A DNA stretch of 64,000 bases from NCBI GenBank assembly GCA_963797265.1, contig CAWCOY010000003.1, positions 1,168,155-1,232,154 of the forward strand. The letters are read 5' to 3'. Positions 1 through 8,251 of the stretch are shown here, in pieces; position 1 is the first letter of the stretch; each line of letters begins with the position of its first letter. The translations under genes were made by a program, and so were the position numbers. The notes under the pieces are model-generated. The model was not told the DNA's origin. It searched no databases and saw only the letters and a list, made by a program, of their open reading frames with translations. The stretch is from DASUPK01 sp963797265 (GTDB lineage Bacteria; Actinomycetota; Thermoleophilia; Solirubrobacterales; 70-9).

Positions 1-2
1 CC

Positions 3-554
3 GATGCCTGTGCGGGCAATCCGACCTCGCCCGGCTGCCTCCCCGCAGGTTGGGCTGGGGGCGGCGCTTCGGACCTGCGGACCTCGCCAAACGACCTCTC
101 GAGCCGGGTCCTCGTCGCCGGGGGCGGTGGCGGTGTCGGTGGTACAGGTATCCAAACATCCGATTTCCGATTCGTGGCACCAGGCGGGGCCGGTGGTGCC
201 GGCGGCGGTGGCGACGGCGCGAACGGCGAGGGCCTCGAGTTCGTGTGCATCGATCAACCGGTTTCGGTTGCGGGCGGCGCAGGGGGCGCAGGCGGGGCCG
301 CCACCAGTGCCTTCGGCGGTGCCGGGGGCAATGGCCATTTCTTCTTCGGATGTTCTTTCGTCCCCATCCTCTTGGGTGGCGGCGGAGGTGGAGGTGGCGC
401 TGGCCTGCTCGGCGGAGCCGGCGGTGGCGGGAGCGGTGGTGCCGGCGGCGGCGGGGGCGGCGGCGGCTCGAACCTGGTGCCTCCGGGCGGCTCGGCATCA
501 GTCGATGGCACGGGGACTCCGCTGGTCCAAATCTCCTACCACCCCGGTCGCTGA
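3..554 (+). CDS. Glycine-rich protein, 5' end outside window
   Basis: This frame is open from the first bases of the window to a TGA at 552-554, so at least 183 residues of a longer protein are present. It begins with a segment like the glycine-rich domain of large bacterial surface proteins (GWAGGGAS, then SRVLVAGGGGG). It continues with long runs of Gly and Ala broken by short hydrophobic patches such as GHFFFGCSFVPILLGG. Two cysteine-containing patches are present. Proteins of this kind are usually extracellular or form phage or cell-surface appendages; I cannot assign a specific function. The nearby capsid gene makes a virion or prophage cargo origin possible. Confidence 0.6.
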   Translation, partial: DACAGNPTSPGCLPAGWAGGGASDLRTSPNDLSSRVLVAGGGGGVGGTGIQTSDFRFVAPGGAGGAGGGGDGANGEGLEFVCIDQPVSVAGGAGGAGGAATSAFGGAGGNGHFFFGCSFVPILLGGGGGGGGAGLLGGAGGGGSGGAGGGGGGGGSNLVPPGGSASVDGTGTPLVQISYHPGR

Positions 555-738
555 GCGCATCGAGCCGAATCGGGGCCGCCATTACGGCATCCGCGAGGGC
601 GCCCAGCGCTGTCCAAGCGCGGACCTGGCTCGGTCACGCAGAGGCCTCGAAGCCGCCGGGCTGCGGGAGTAGGCCTGGGTCATTCAGACCAGGAGGCGTC
701 GCGGTAAGGTGCTGGTGCATCGAGGAGGGGAACGCAGA

Positions 739-882
739 ATGAATGAGCAAAGAGAATCCCAGCTGGAATCTCGATTGGCCCGGTTGGAGGCGAGCAACTT
801 CTGGATGGGGACTATCGCCCTGGTGGTCGGTGTCTTCATCGCTGTGATGATGTTGTGGGTGTTGGGGTCGGTGATCTTCTAA
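739..882 (+). CDS. Small single-pass membrane protein, 47 aa
   Basis: A 47-residue frame starts with ATG 739 and has a strong purine-rich ribosome binding site (GAGGAGGGG, 722-730) at good spacing. The first 20 residues are charged and heptad-like (QRESQLESRLARLEA). They are followed by one hydrophobic helix (TIALVVGVFIAVMMLWVLGS) that reaches the C-terminus. Such short helix-plus-membrane-anchor proteins are common in phage-derived regions, but I recognise no family. The 3' end overlaps the convergent gene ending at 836 by 47 bases. Confidence 0.55.
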   Translation: MNEQRESQLESRLARLEASNFWMGTIALVVGVFIAVMMLWVLGSVIF

Positions 883-1210
883 AACGCCTACTGATCGCGG
901 TGTTTGCGGTGTGGGCGTTTCTCGGAGCTGGTGTAGGTCCGTAGTCGCGGGCAAGTCCCTCCAGCATCAGTTCTGCCTGGTCGGCTCGGTCGGAGATCAC
1001 CTGCTGGTGTGCAGCGGCCATCTCCGGTGAAAGCTGATACCCCCGGCCCTCAAAATCGTCGCCCTCGATCCGTACCGCGTGACCCGACTCGACCAGTTCA
1101 TCGCAAACGGCAATGGCGTCAACGAGATCCTCGGTGAGCACGATGCCTGCCGGATACACAACCGTCAGGGTCGCCAGTGCTTCCTGCTCCTTGTCGGTCA
1201 GATCGGTCAT
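836..1210 (-). CDS. Hypothetical protein, 124 aa
   Basis: It reads from ATG 1210, behind an AAGAAGGG ribosome binding site. The N-terminal 85 residues look like a folded acidic domain (MTDLTDKEQEALATLTVVYP, then VDAIAVCDELVESGHAVRIE). The last 25 residues are basic and rich in Pro, Thr and Arg and lie where the gene overlaps the convergent small ORF. It is followed upstream by the capsid gene on the same strand, so it may belong to a virion gene module. I do not recognise the family. Confidence 0.5.
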   Translation of the reverse strand: MTDLTDKEQEALATLTVVYPAGIVLTEDLVDAIAVCDELVESGHAVRIEGDDFEGRGYQLSPEMAAAHQQVISDRADQAELMLEGLARDYGPTPAPRNAHTANTAISRRFRRSPTPTPTTSSQR

Positions 1211-1300
1211 CGGTTTGCCCTTCTTCGGTATCGGGGCGGCCCCGGCGGTGAGCAGAACAGAGCCGCGCGGAGCCGCCCCTGCACCCTCTATGAGGAGGTC

Positions 1301-2560
1301 TTAGCTCAAGCCGCTAACCACCGTAAATGCCTCCGCCCGGTAGCAGAGCAGGGCCTCCCGCTGCTCGGCTCGAATCGAAACCAGGTCTTTCACAAAATAA
1401 TCCTGGTGCGAATTTGTGTCCTCGACCGTGACCCCAGAGCGGCGGGCAATGGCCGCTGCGGTGGCGAAGCCTCCGACGATCGCCGTGCCCAGCCCGACCG
1501 TTGTGCTCAGCGCGACCGGGGTATCCCACAAGGTCTGCCCGAATAGGTTGGCCGCCCCGGCGTTCTGAGCGGCCACGCCGAACGGCCCCGCTCCGAAGTA
1601 GGCCCCTGTCGTTCCGCCGCTGCCATCCCGGAGCAACCGGCTGCTCAGCCAGTTGGTTGGATGCATGACGATCCCTGTTGGGATGACGTGCGAACTGCCC
1701 GCCGTGTTACCGATCACCTTCGCAATGGCGGTGAGGTTGTCGTCGGAGCCGCGCGCGTAGACGTTGACCCCGGCGCGCCCAACAAGGCCCGCGAGTTCGT
1801 TGCCGCCAGCGCCGCGCAGCAGTTGGCGTTCCTCGTCGAGTTGAACAAACAGCGAGAGCCTGCTGCCGACGAACCCTTGCGCTGCGGCAGCGTCCTCGAT
1901 CAACTCGTCGCTCACGGTGATCGCGGTGGCGATCTTTTTCACCGGCTCGTCCACCGTGTCGAGGTCGAGCGTGCTCTCGGGCTTGGTGCCGCCCTCCGCA
2001 ACGCCAGCAGCACTGCTGGTTGCCGTACGTTCAATCGCGTACCTGACCGTGTTCGTCGTTGTGGTGATCGCCGCGAACAGGTCGGTGACCGCGATGGGTT
2101 GGAAGAGCTTCTCCACGACGCCGGGGACGACCGTGGGGCCAGCGGAGAGCAAGCCGCCGCCCGTACCCGTGCCGGGAGCACCGGCGCCTTCGAGGAGCGT
2201 GCCCTTCGCCTGGAGGCTGCCGACCGGGATCGCGCCCGTTGACCACCGCTGCCCCCGGGTCGCCGGATCGGCGATGGCTTTGTAGCCCTCCGATTCGACG
2301 AACGCCCGTCCCGCGTCAGCGTGGGCGAGCGGTCTGCCGTCGCCGCCGGTTAGGCCCCCGCCACCGGGGGTGCCGATCCTTTCGGCCGCGTCGAACGCTT
2401 GCTGCTTCGCCCGCAAGTCCTTGAGCCTTGCGACCTTCTCCTCGGCCTCCTCGCGTTCGGCCGGGGTCAACTGGCGGCCCTCGGCGTCGGCCCGGTCAAA
2501 TAGGGCGGCCGCTTCGCCCGCTAGTTGCTGCATGCGGGCCTGCGTTTGCTTCTGGTTCAT
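1301..2560 (-). CDS. Phage major capsid protein, HK97 fold
   Basis: The protein has 419 residues with ATG at 2560, preceded by GGAGGAG. An N-terminal helical segment of about 65 residues (MNQKQTQARMQQLAGEAAAL and on) resembles the delta or scaffolding domain that HK97-type capsid proteins carry. The remainder shows family-like stretches: VVPGVVEKLFQPIAVTDLFA, ITTTTNTVRYAIERTATS and an RSGVTVEDTNSHQDYFVKDL motif near the C-terminus, typical of the last beta strands of the fold. Length fits the family (about 400). In HK97-like phages this protein assembles the icosahedral head. A longer open frame continues upstream to 2737 but lacks a plausible start. No portal or protease gene is in view. Confidence 0.85.
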   Translation of the reverse strand: MNQKQTQARMQQLAGEAAALFDRADAEGRQLTPAEREEAEEKVARLKDLRAKQQAFDAAERIGTPGGGGLTGGDGRPLAHADAGRAFVESEGYKAIADPATRGQRWSTGAIPVGSLQAKGTLLEGAGAPGTGTGGGLLSAGPTVVPGVVEKLFQPIAVTDLFAAITTTTNTVRYAIERTATSSAAGVAEGGTKPESTLDLDTVDEPVKKIATAITVSDELIEDAAAAQGFVGSRLSLFVQLDEERQLLRGAGGNELAGLVGRAGVNVYARGSDDNLTAIAKVIGNTAGSSHVIPTGIVMHPTNWLSSRLLRDGSGGTTGAYFGAGPFGVAAQNAGAANLFGQTLWDTPVALSTTVGLGTAIVGGFATAAAIARRSGVTVEDTNSHQDYFVKDLVSIRAEQREALLCYRAEAFTVVSGLS

Positions 2561-2783
2561 GGTCACGCTCCTCCCCCGCGCCTTGTGGCGGAGTGTTGAG
2601 CGCAGCCGGTTCAGTCCTCGTTCACGGTCCTCGCCCCCCGGGGCGGTTGGCCAGTGAAGGCTCCTCGCGCTTGGGCGGGGGGGTTGCCGCAAAGTTGCCG
2701 CTCGCGGTCTGCGGTATGTACGCGCCGAACGTAGCAAGGTCAGCCGCGACTTCCCAACTGCAACAACGACCCGAGGGCGCGCG

Positions 2784-3113
2784 CTAGCCCTTGCCGCCGA
2801 GCACCCACCCGGCGAACTGCATGACGCGTCGGAAGGTCCGCTCGCGCCGGAGCACGATGCGGAACAGGATCGCCGAGCCGATGAACGTCGCCGCGCCGAT
2901 GCCGACCCGGCACGGCCAGCTCACGTCGTGGACTCCGAGCGCAACGCTGACGGCGATCCCGATCAGCACCGTCAGGATCGTCAGCCGGTTCGCGGTCAGA
3001 ACCTGTCGGACTTCAGTCTCCAGCTCCAGGGTGGCCGACGAGGTCCCCCGGGATGTGAGCTTGCCGAGGTCGGCTGGCCTCGGCTCCCGCGGCTCGTCGG
3101 TGCCTTCGCCCAT
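2784..3113 (-). CDS. Small membrane protein next to capsid gene
   Basis: The protein has 109 residues from ATG 3113; a TTG two codons earlier is an alternative start. The first 45 residues are hydrophilic and acidic-basic. Two hydrophobic helices follow (LTILTVLIGIAVSVALGVHD and VGIGAATFIGSAILFRIVL). The C-terminus is basic and ends in a short hydrophobic stretch. Its position upstream of the capsid gene on the same strand suggests it belongs to the phage-like element. The function is unknown. Confidence 0.5.
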   Translation of the reverse strand: MGEGTDEPREPRPADLGKLTSRGTSSATLELETEVRQVLTANRLTILTVLIGIAVSVALGVHDVSWPCRVGIGAATFIGSAILFRIVLRRERTFRRVMQFAGWVLGGKG

Positions 3114-3290
3114 GCGCAAAGTCTGACCGAGGGGGCGGCGGGTGCCTACCGTGCGCCCGGCGCGCGCCGCGCGCCCCGCTCACCGATACCGCGGTGGTGG
3201 GCCGTTGTAACTGCCCGCATGGGGCGCGCCGCTACGAAACCAGGATCGGCCCGAACAATTCACGCGACGGCGCAGGTCGCCATAGATCGT

Positions 3291-3311
3291 GTTCGCCAGT
3301 CGTTCGCCAGT
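3291..3311. repeat. Tandem GTTCGCCAGT repeat near element end
   Basis: GTTCGCCAGT occurs at 3291-3300 and again at 3302-3311, followed within 40 bases by three AACCGG or ACCGG motifs. The 321-base stretch 3114-3434 shows no gene. Short direct repeats near the border between phage-like and chromosomal DNA resemble integrase or excisionase binding sites. That role is inference only. Confidence 0.3.
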
Positions 3312-3434
3312 ACAACCGGTGCCAACCGGCCCTAACCGGGTCCATTTCGTGCCTGGAACCGTGAACCGTGCGTGCAGTTAAATATGTGGATCATCGTCTT
3401 CACGACGGTTTACGTCCTCTAGCTCCTAGGCACC

Positions 3435-3830
3435 GTGCCCGGACGGCACGTCGACACGATTCAGATCGGCTACGAGGGGTTCAATCGCGGTGACCTCACG
3501 GAGGCGCGCGAGATACTCGACGAGCACGTCGAGTGGACGACGACCGGGGCTTTCCCCGGCATCGAGGGCGTCTACCGCGGTCCGGATGCGCTCGATGACT
3601 GGATGGAGGCGCTCCGCGCGGAGTGGCGTGAGTTCCACGTGAGCCTCGCGGAGGTCCTCGCCGAGACCGACGATGCGGTCATGGTGGCCGAGCGGCTCTG
3701 GGGCCGGGGTCGCGAGAGCGGCGCGGAGGTCCAGATGCAGACCTACGCGATCTACCGGTTCAACGCCGAGGGGAAACTGACGCTGCGGGAGGCCTTCAGC
3801 ACCGCGGAGGAGGCCCTGGCGGCCTTCTAG
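3435..3830 (+). CDS. SnoaL-like (NTF2 superfamily) protein
   Basis: The protein has 131 residues with a GTG start. The N-terminal pattern (VDTIQIGYEGFNRGDLTEAR) is the characteristic opening of SnoaL-like proteins, followed by WTTTGAFPGIEGVYRGPDAL and the strand-rich second half with VQMQTYAIYRF. This superfamily forms a cone-shaped alpha+beta barrel used for small-molecule binding or isomerase and cyclase chemistry; the substrate cannot be told from sequence. No clear ribosome binding site precedes the GTG, and the gene lies directly beside the putative end of the phage element. Its native 5' region may have been replaced. Confidence 0.8.
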   Translation: MPGRHVDTIQIGYEGFNRGDLTEAREILDEHVEWTTTGAFPGIEGVYRGPDALDDWMEALRAEWREFHVSLAEVLAETDDAVMVAERLWGRGRESGAEVQMQTYAIYRFNAEGKLTLREAFSTAEEALAAF

Positions 3831-3854
3831 GGTTGTTCCGCGGAGCGGCCCAGC

Positions 3855-5317
3855 TCAGTAGGTCGTGAAGAAGGTCGGCGCCTGCTGGGCGAGGATGATC
3901 CAAGCCGCGGGGGCGGCCGCCGGCCAGACGTGTACTCGACGCCCAGGGTCGCGTTCGTCAGCGTCTCGTTCGCCTGCAGCGGGCCCGCCGACGTGCCGGT
4001 GATCGCCTTCCAGGCCGTGATCCAGCTGTCCAGGGTGCTGGTGCTCCCGCCGACGACGGAGCTGGCCAGGCGCACCATCGGCGTCGCCTCGAACCACAGG
4101 ATGTCCGGCCCGATGGAGCCCAGGTACGGCTTGTAGCCGGAGAACGGGCCGCTCGCCTGGTAGGTGTTGTTGTAGGTGGTGGCGTTGGTCGACTTGACCA
4201 CCGAGCGGCCCGAGACCCCGAAGTTGTTCTTTGCATAGTTGAGGACGCGGGTGGCTGTGGAGTGATGCCCGTTCACCTCCTCGAAGAGGGCGCCGAGCAC
4301 CTGCACGTCGACTGGCACCGCGCTGTCGTTGAGCCCCTGGATGAAGTGGGTGCTCGAGCCGCTGCCGGTGAGCAGGTCGTCCTCGATCGCGTTGCCGATC
4401 GTGAGGGCGGCGCCGCCGTACTTCGTGAAGCCGGTGTTGTCGCCGGCCGTCTGCAGTTCGACCGCCAGGTGTCCGAGGAACATGTAGGCGAGCAGGTTGT
4501 GCTGGGCCGAGTACCAGGGGAGGCCCGGTCCGCCTCTGATCAGCCCGTCGGTGCCCTGGAGCGTGAGCAGGTAGTCGGCGGCCTTCTTCGCCATCGACCG
4601 ATAGGTGGAAGTTCCGAAGCGAGCGTCGTACTTGGTCGCGGCCAGGCCGATCCAGGCGATCGTCCCCGTCCGGTACATGCCGGCTCCCAGGCCGGTTGAG
4701 ACGTCAAAGGCGATGTCGATCGAGCCGTCGGAGTACTGGAGCGCTGCGAGCTGGTCGAGGATCTGCTTCGCCTGTGATTGGTTGCCCTGTGCCACGAAGG
4801 ACGCGGCGCTGACGGCGGAGTCGTAGGTCCAGGACCAGTTGAGCAGGCGGTTGTAGGAGGGATCGCCGCTGGGGATCAGGTGGGAGCGGGTCAGGGCTAG
4901 CGGGGTGGCGAGGGCGGCGGCCCTGGCGACCGGGGAGGAGATGGTTGCGACCGGCGAGGAGTCGAGGCGCTTCGGGCCCCTGTCCATGCTGGGGACCGCA
5001 AGAGACTCCGACTTGCGGGCGCCCCGCTTGTGCTTCGCGCGGAGCGTCGAGCAGCGCTTGTGCTTCTTCTTCTGGGACTTGGAGCAGACCGGGCCAGCCT
5101 GACGCGCGAGCCAGCGGGCGAGCGGGTCGCTCGGGCGACCCTTCTTGGTGTACGGCCAGGCGAGGCGGACCTTGCCCCCAGTGCGATGGCGCTTCTTGGC
5201 CTTGGCCGTCGACGCCTCCGGCGAGGGGCTCGCGCTTGCGAGCTCCGTCGAGATTCCGGTTACCGCGATCGCGCAGGCGACGACCGCCGCGGCAAGCCTC
5301 CGAACGTGCCTGCCCAC
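3855..5317 (-). pseudogene. Secreted alpha/alpha-toroid-like protein with C-terminal frameshift
   Basis: It reads from ATG 5317 with a signal peptide (RLAAAVVACAIAVTGISTEL, then ASAS), a basic Lys/Arg-rich linker and then a helical-hairpin domain. That domain has repeated motifs (LLNWSWTYDSAVSAASFVAQ, MYRTGTIAWIGLAATKY, YSAQHNLLAYMFLGHLAVEL) like six-hairpin glycosidase-fold proteins. The reading frame breaks near 3931. The original frame runs on to 3827 as Arg/Pro/Ser-rich nonsense, while the other frame supplies a natural ending HVWPAAAPAAWIILAQQAPT up to a TGA at 3855-3857. Restoring one missing base after the GVEY codons joins the two parts. It is either a sequencing deletion or a recent pseudogene. 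The sugar substrate is unknown. Confidence 0.7.
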
Positions 5318-5376
5318 TCGGCAGGTGTACGCATAATCTTGATCCGGGAAACCCCCAAATCTTGGACGGGAATCCC

Positions 5377-5634
5377 GTGATCGTGAAGGCCTCCATCCCC
5401 CTGAACGAGACGCCCGAAAAGAAACCCCGCAACCCGCTCCGCAACGAGGGGGACATGTTCCGCGTCCTGATCATGTTCGGCGTCGCCGCGGCCATCGTCA
5501 TCGCGGTGGCCCTTCTCATCTCCTCCTTGGCTGGGGCGATCGTGGGCGCGGTCCTCGTGGCGATCGGCCTGTGGCGGACCTGGAACCTGATCCAGGACTG
5601 GCGCCGCTACGGATCGGACCCGGCGGAGCGCTAG
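5377..5634 (+). CDS. Small membrane protein, 85 aa
   Basis: Translation from GTG 5377 gives 85 residues. A short hydrophilic N-terminus (NETPEKKPRNPLRNEGDMF) is followed by two close hydrophobic helices (VLIMFGVAAAIVIAVALLIS and LAGAIVGAVLVAIGLWRTW) and a charged tail with WRRYGSDPAER. The topology is two-helix with both ends probably cytoplasmic. It lies divergent from the secreted protein gene that starts at 5317. I recognise no characterised family. Confidence 0.6.
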   Translation: MIVKASIPLNETPEKKPRNPLRNEGDMFRVLIMFGVAAAIVIAVALLISSLAGAIVGAVLVAIGLWRTWNLIQDWRRYGSDPAER

Positions 5635-5695
5635 AGCGAGTCGCGATCTCGAGCGATTGACCACCACATACGGGGGCAAAGTGCTCGAGATCGGA

Positions 5696-6451
5696 TTACG
5701 GCGCGAGTGCGGTGCGTGCCGAGCCCCCAACGACGAAGCCAACCGAACTCGTCCCGGGGATACACGGGCGGAATCTCGGGAAGATCTTGCCGGGCCGCGG
5801 CATGACGCTCGATCCGAGCAGCACGCCGGCAGGATCGAATGCCGTCACCCGCATCTTGGCGTCGGCAACGCACCCTCGGAAGTCGGCCACGAAGTAACCG
5901 AAAGGCATCTGATGGAGTCTCGCCAGGACGTCGGAGCTCGGCACGGCGAGGATGCCCGAGACTTCCTTCCGGGTTCGCTTGCCTCTCTTGCGGCGGCTGG
6001 CAACGGCGGTCACCGATGCTGCGCTTGGCTGCACGAATCCGGCTACCTCGCTTAGCGACCTCCGTCCTTTCTTGCTGTCGACCTCGAAGGTTTCCGATTG
6101 GATCGCGATCGACCTGGGTAGGACGACCCTCCCGCAGGTGGCTGAGGAGGTGTCCCGGGCGACCTGATCGATGTCGATACAAAGTCCCACGTTGCTGTCC
6201 TGGCCGACGATCTCGACCTTGCCGAACGGCCCGACGCCCACCCCGATCACGATTGCTTCGCTCGTCGCCTTCGGGAGGGATGTCTTCTTGTGCGGCGGAG
6301 GGAACGGCAGCGGGGGTCCCATGGTCGGCGGACCGCCGATCTCGCCGGTGGCCTGAGCGCCGGCGCCCGCGGGTACGGCTCCGAGGAGCACGGTGAGCCC
6401 GATCGCAGCCTTGGTCCAAGCGCGCATCTGTGTCTGAGCCATACCCTCCAT
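5696..6451 (-). CDS. Secreted hypothetical protein
   Basis: The protein has 251 residues from ATG 6451 (or ATG 6442). A clear signal peptide (WTKAAIGLTVLLGAVPAGAG, then AQA) and a Pro-rich linker precede a domain with IVIGVGVGPFGKVEIVGQDS, two cysteines around residues 90 and 106 that could form a disulfide, a basic stretch (RRKRGKRTRKE) and a C-terminal region with another Cys pair. I do not recognise the family. It stands alone between the small membrane gene and the cytochrome c gene, with 95 bases before the latter's 3' end. Confidence 0.55.
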   Translation of the reverse strand: MEGMAQTQMRAWTKAAIGLTVLLGAVPAGAGAQATGEIGGPPTMGPPLPFPPPHKKTSLPKATSEAIVIGVGVGPFGKVEIVGQDSNVGLCIDIDQVARDTSSATCGRVVLPRSIAIQSETFEVDSKKGRRSLSEVAGFVQPSAASVTAVASRRKRGKRTRKEVSGILAVPSSDVLARLHQMPFGYFVADFRGCVADAKMRVTAFDPAGVLLGSSVMPRPGKIFPRFRPCIPGTSSVGFVVGGSARTALAP

Positions 6452-6546
6452 ACGTCCGACAACGGCCTCGAGGTCCCAATGTCAGACCCTTTGCGAGAGG
6501 CTGTCCCGGATTATGGCCCTTATAGGGCCAAAAGCCGGGACAGCCG

Positions 6547-7302
6547 CTACTTCTTGGCGCCGCCCGCTCCGCCGCCGCTACCGGCACCGGCACCACCACC
6601 GCCACCTGTGGCGGTCTGCAGATAGGAGACGAGCGCGGCGAGCTGGTCCGGCTGCAGGGTCTGGCCGAAGTTCTGGGGCATCACGTTCGGCTGGTAGCCC
6701 GGCGCGATCACCGCGTTCGGGTCGCTGATGGACTGGGAGATCTGTTGCGCGCTCATGCCCTTCAGCGCCTCGTCGAGGTTGGGGCCGGTGGTGCCCGTGG
6801 TCCCGGCCTGCGCGAGCGTGTGGCAGCCCCCGCAGTTGGTGGCGAAGAACTGCGGCGGGGCGAAGACCGGCGGCCTGATGCCGGGCACGCCGGCGACGCT
6901 CGCGACGTAGGCGGCGACGTCGTTCAGGTCATCTCCCTCGACCAGCTTGGCCGGCATGTACACGTCGGTCTGCTCCGGGGTCGCGGGACGTGGGTTCTCG
7001 ACCTGCGCCTTGATCACTCCCTCGAAGGTGTCGGGGTCCTGGCCGTTGGCCCGCGCCTCCTTGAAGGCGAAGTCGAGGTTCGGCCCGACGGCGCCGTTGG
7101 TCCCTGCGCCGGTCAGCGTGTGGCAGCTGCCGCACTTCTGCGTGAAGAGCTGCTGGCCCCTGGCGAGATCGGGCTTCGGGCCGAGGTCGCAGCCGGTCAA
7201 GGCGATCGTGGCCGCGGCTGCGGCCATCGTGGCGATCACCCAGATCGCCCGCCCGTCGATTCGGCGGCGGTTTTTGTCGCCGCCGTTTGAGAAGCCGCTC
7301 AT
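6547..7302 (-). CDS. Diheme cytochrome c lipoprotein
   Basis: The protein has 251 residues. The N-terminus has a hydrophobic segment ending in a lipobox (ALTGC, Cys about residue 38), so it should be anchored outside the membrane. Two class I cytochrome c domains follow. The first has CGSCH with a probable axial Met in DVYMPAKL; the second has CGGCH with Met in NVMPQNFG. Each domain ends with the usual C-terminal helix (DLNDVAAYVASV, QLAALVSYLQTA). The tail is Gly/Ala-rich. It would carry electrons on the outer face toward a terminal oxidase and sits beside the oxidase cluster on the same strand. The intact heme sites contrast with the ligand-free oxidase homologues upstream. Confidence 0.92.
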   Translation of the reverse strand: MSGFSNGGDKNRRRIDGRAIWVIATMAAAAATIALTGCDLGPKPDLARGQQLFTQKCGSCHTLTGAGTNGAVGPNLDFAFKEARANGQDPDTFEGVIKAQVENPRPATPEQTDVYMPAKLVEGDDLNDVAAYVASVAGVPGIRPPVFAPPQFFATNCGGCHTLAQAGTTGTTGPNLDEALKGMSAQQISQSISDPNAVIAPGYQPNVMPQNFGQTLQPDQLAALVSYLQTATGGGGGAGAGSGGGAGGAKK

Positions 7303-7403
7303 CGGCGCGGAATCCTATATGCCGCCCCTGAGCCGTCGGCGCGTCACCAGGCGTGGGATAAGCTTGCGCGGAACGGCACTTGAGCCGTTGGAGAGGAGTT
7401 GTG

Positions 7404-7805
7404 GTGGAAGTTCGCGAGGGGATGTCGAGCGTGGTGCTGGCGGTTGGGCCCGGCCACACGTTGCGAGAGACCGCCACCAAGATGACCGAAAAGGGGACCG
7501 GGGCGGCGCTCGTTTTCGACGAGGAATCCCCTGCGCCCCGAATCATCACCGAGCGCGACATCCTCAGAGCGGTCGGCACGGGCAAGGACCCGGACAACGA
7601 GATGGTGGCCGATCACATGTCGGAGAGCGTCATCTCAGCCGCGCCCGAATGGAGCCTCGAGCGGGCCGCCGAGGAGATGGTGCAGCGCGGCATCCGACAC
7701 CTGGTCATCGTGGATCGTGGCGAGCTGGTCGGCGTGCTTTCCATGCGGGACATCGTCCGCTGCTGGACGAGGTTCGGCGCGACCTCGTCCATGAGCCCTC
7801 CGTAG
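7404..7805 (+). CDS. Tandem CBS domain protein
   Basis: The protein has 133 residues from GTG 7404, chosen because GAGAGGA ends about seven bases before it; GTG 7401 would be too close. It contains two CBS motifs: GHTLRETATKMTEKGTGAAL ending in ITERDILR, and WSLERAAEEMVQRGIRHLVI ending in LSMRDIVR. Paired CBS modules bind adenine nucleotides and act as energy sensors, as stand-alone regulators or with partners. Here it sits inside the respiratory cluster, on the opposite strand between the small oxidase subunit and the cytochrome c gene. That makes a role in respiratory control plausible but unproven. Confidence 0.88.
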   Translation: MEVREGMSSVVLAVGPGHTLRETATKMTEKGTGAALVFDEESPAPRIITERDILRAVGTGKDPDNEMVADHMSESVISAAPEWSLERAAEEMVQRGIRHLVIVDRGELVGVLSMRDIVRCWTRFGATSSMSPP

Positions 7806-7810
7806 CTGCG

Positions 7811-8071
7811 TCAGTCTCCGGGAACTGACACCGAGAGCGGGATCGGCGCCGTGTCCGTCCGCTGCTGGCGCGGCATACGCGCGATCTCGGCCCGGTTGGC
7901 GCGCAGCCAGCCGATCAGGCCGCCGAACGCGATGAAGGCGCCGATCACCGAGTAAGGCCACCAGGCGTAGAGCCCGACGATCACGGCCGCCAGCCCGAAG
8001 GCGAGGAGCGCCGGGAAAACGGTCGCCCGGGGCAGGTAGATCGACTCGGTCGGCTTCGGAGGCTGGGTCAT
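7811..8071 (-). CDS. Cytochrome c oxidase subunit IV-like protein
   Basis: The protein has 86 residues from ATG 8071. It contains ESIYLPRATVFPALLAFGLA, then a second hydrophobic helix (WWPYSVIGAFIAFGGLIGWL) followed by a basic-acidic tail (RANRAEIARMP). This arrangement (short PxP-type lead, two helices, helical tail) matches the small fourth subunit found with actinobacterial oxidases. The start overlaps the stop of the 36-residue ORF by four bases (ATGA), which indicates translational coupling. It is the last gene of the ctaC-D-A-B operon. Confidence 0.65.
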   Translation of the reverse strand: MTQPPKPTESIYLPRATVFPALLAFGLAAVIVGLYAWWPYSVIGAFIAFGGLIGWLRANRAEIARMPRQQRTDTAPIPLSVSVPGD

Positions 8072-8178
8072 CGCAGGTAGAGGATCGCGACATAGAAGGC
8101 CAGCGCGAAGACGAGCAGCGCGAGGGAACTGGCGACCATTCCCGACTTGATGAGTGCTCTGGCGCGCTCGCGATCCAC
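8068..8178 (-). CDS. 36-residue single-helix membrane protein
   Basis: Translation from GTG 8178 gives VDRERARALIKSGMVASSLA followed by LLVFALAFYVAILYLR. This is a short basic amphipathic start and one membrane helix. The stop overlaps the start of the subunit IV-like gene by four bases, good evidence that it is translated. It is probably a tiny accessory subunit comparable in size to other small oxidase subunits. There is no strong ribosome binding site, and the assignment rests on position, coupling and hydrophobicity. Confidence 0.55.
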   Translation of the reverse strand: MDRERARALIKSGMVASSLALLVFALAFYVAILYLR

Positions 8179-8251
8179 GGCGGAAACCCTACATAACCGG
8201 TCGCCACAAACACCGCGGCCGAATCAAGAACATCTTTATTGGCTCCCCGGG

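Larger units (their letters stand above)
1..3430. mobile_element. Edge of a phage-like integrated element
   Basis: The first 3.4 kb contains an HK97-fold major capsid gene, several short genes with no housekeeping match and a glycine-rich surface-type protein cut by the window edge. Ordinary chromosomal genes begin at 3435. Short direct repeats sit just before that point (3291-3311). No integrase or terminase is visible in this part, so the body of the element must lie to the left. The right boundary is inferred from gene content only and no attachment site duplication was identified. Confidence 0.45.
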
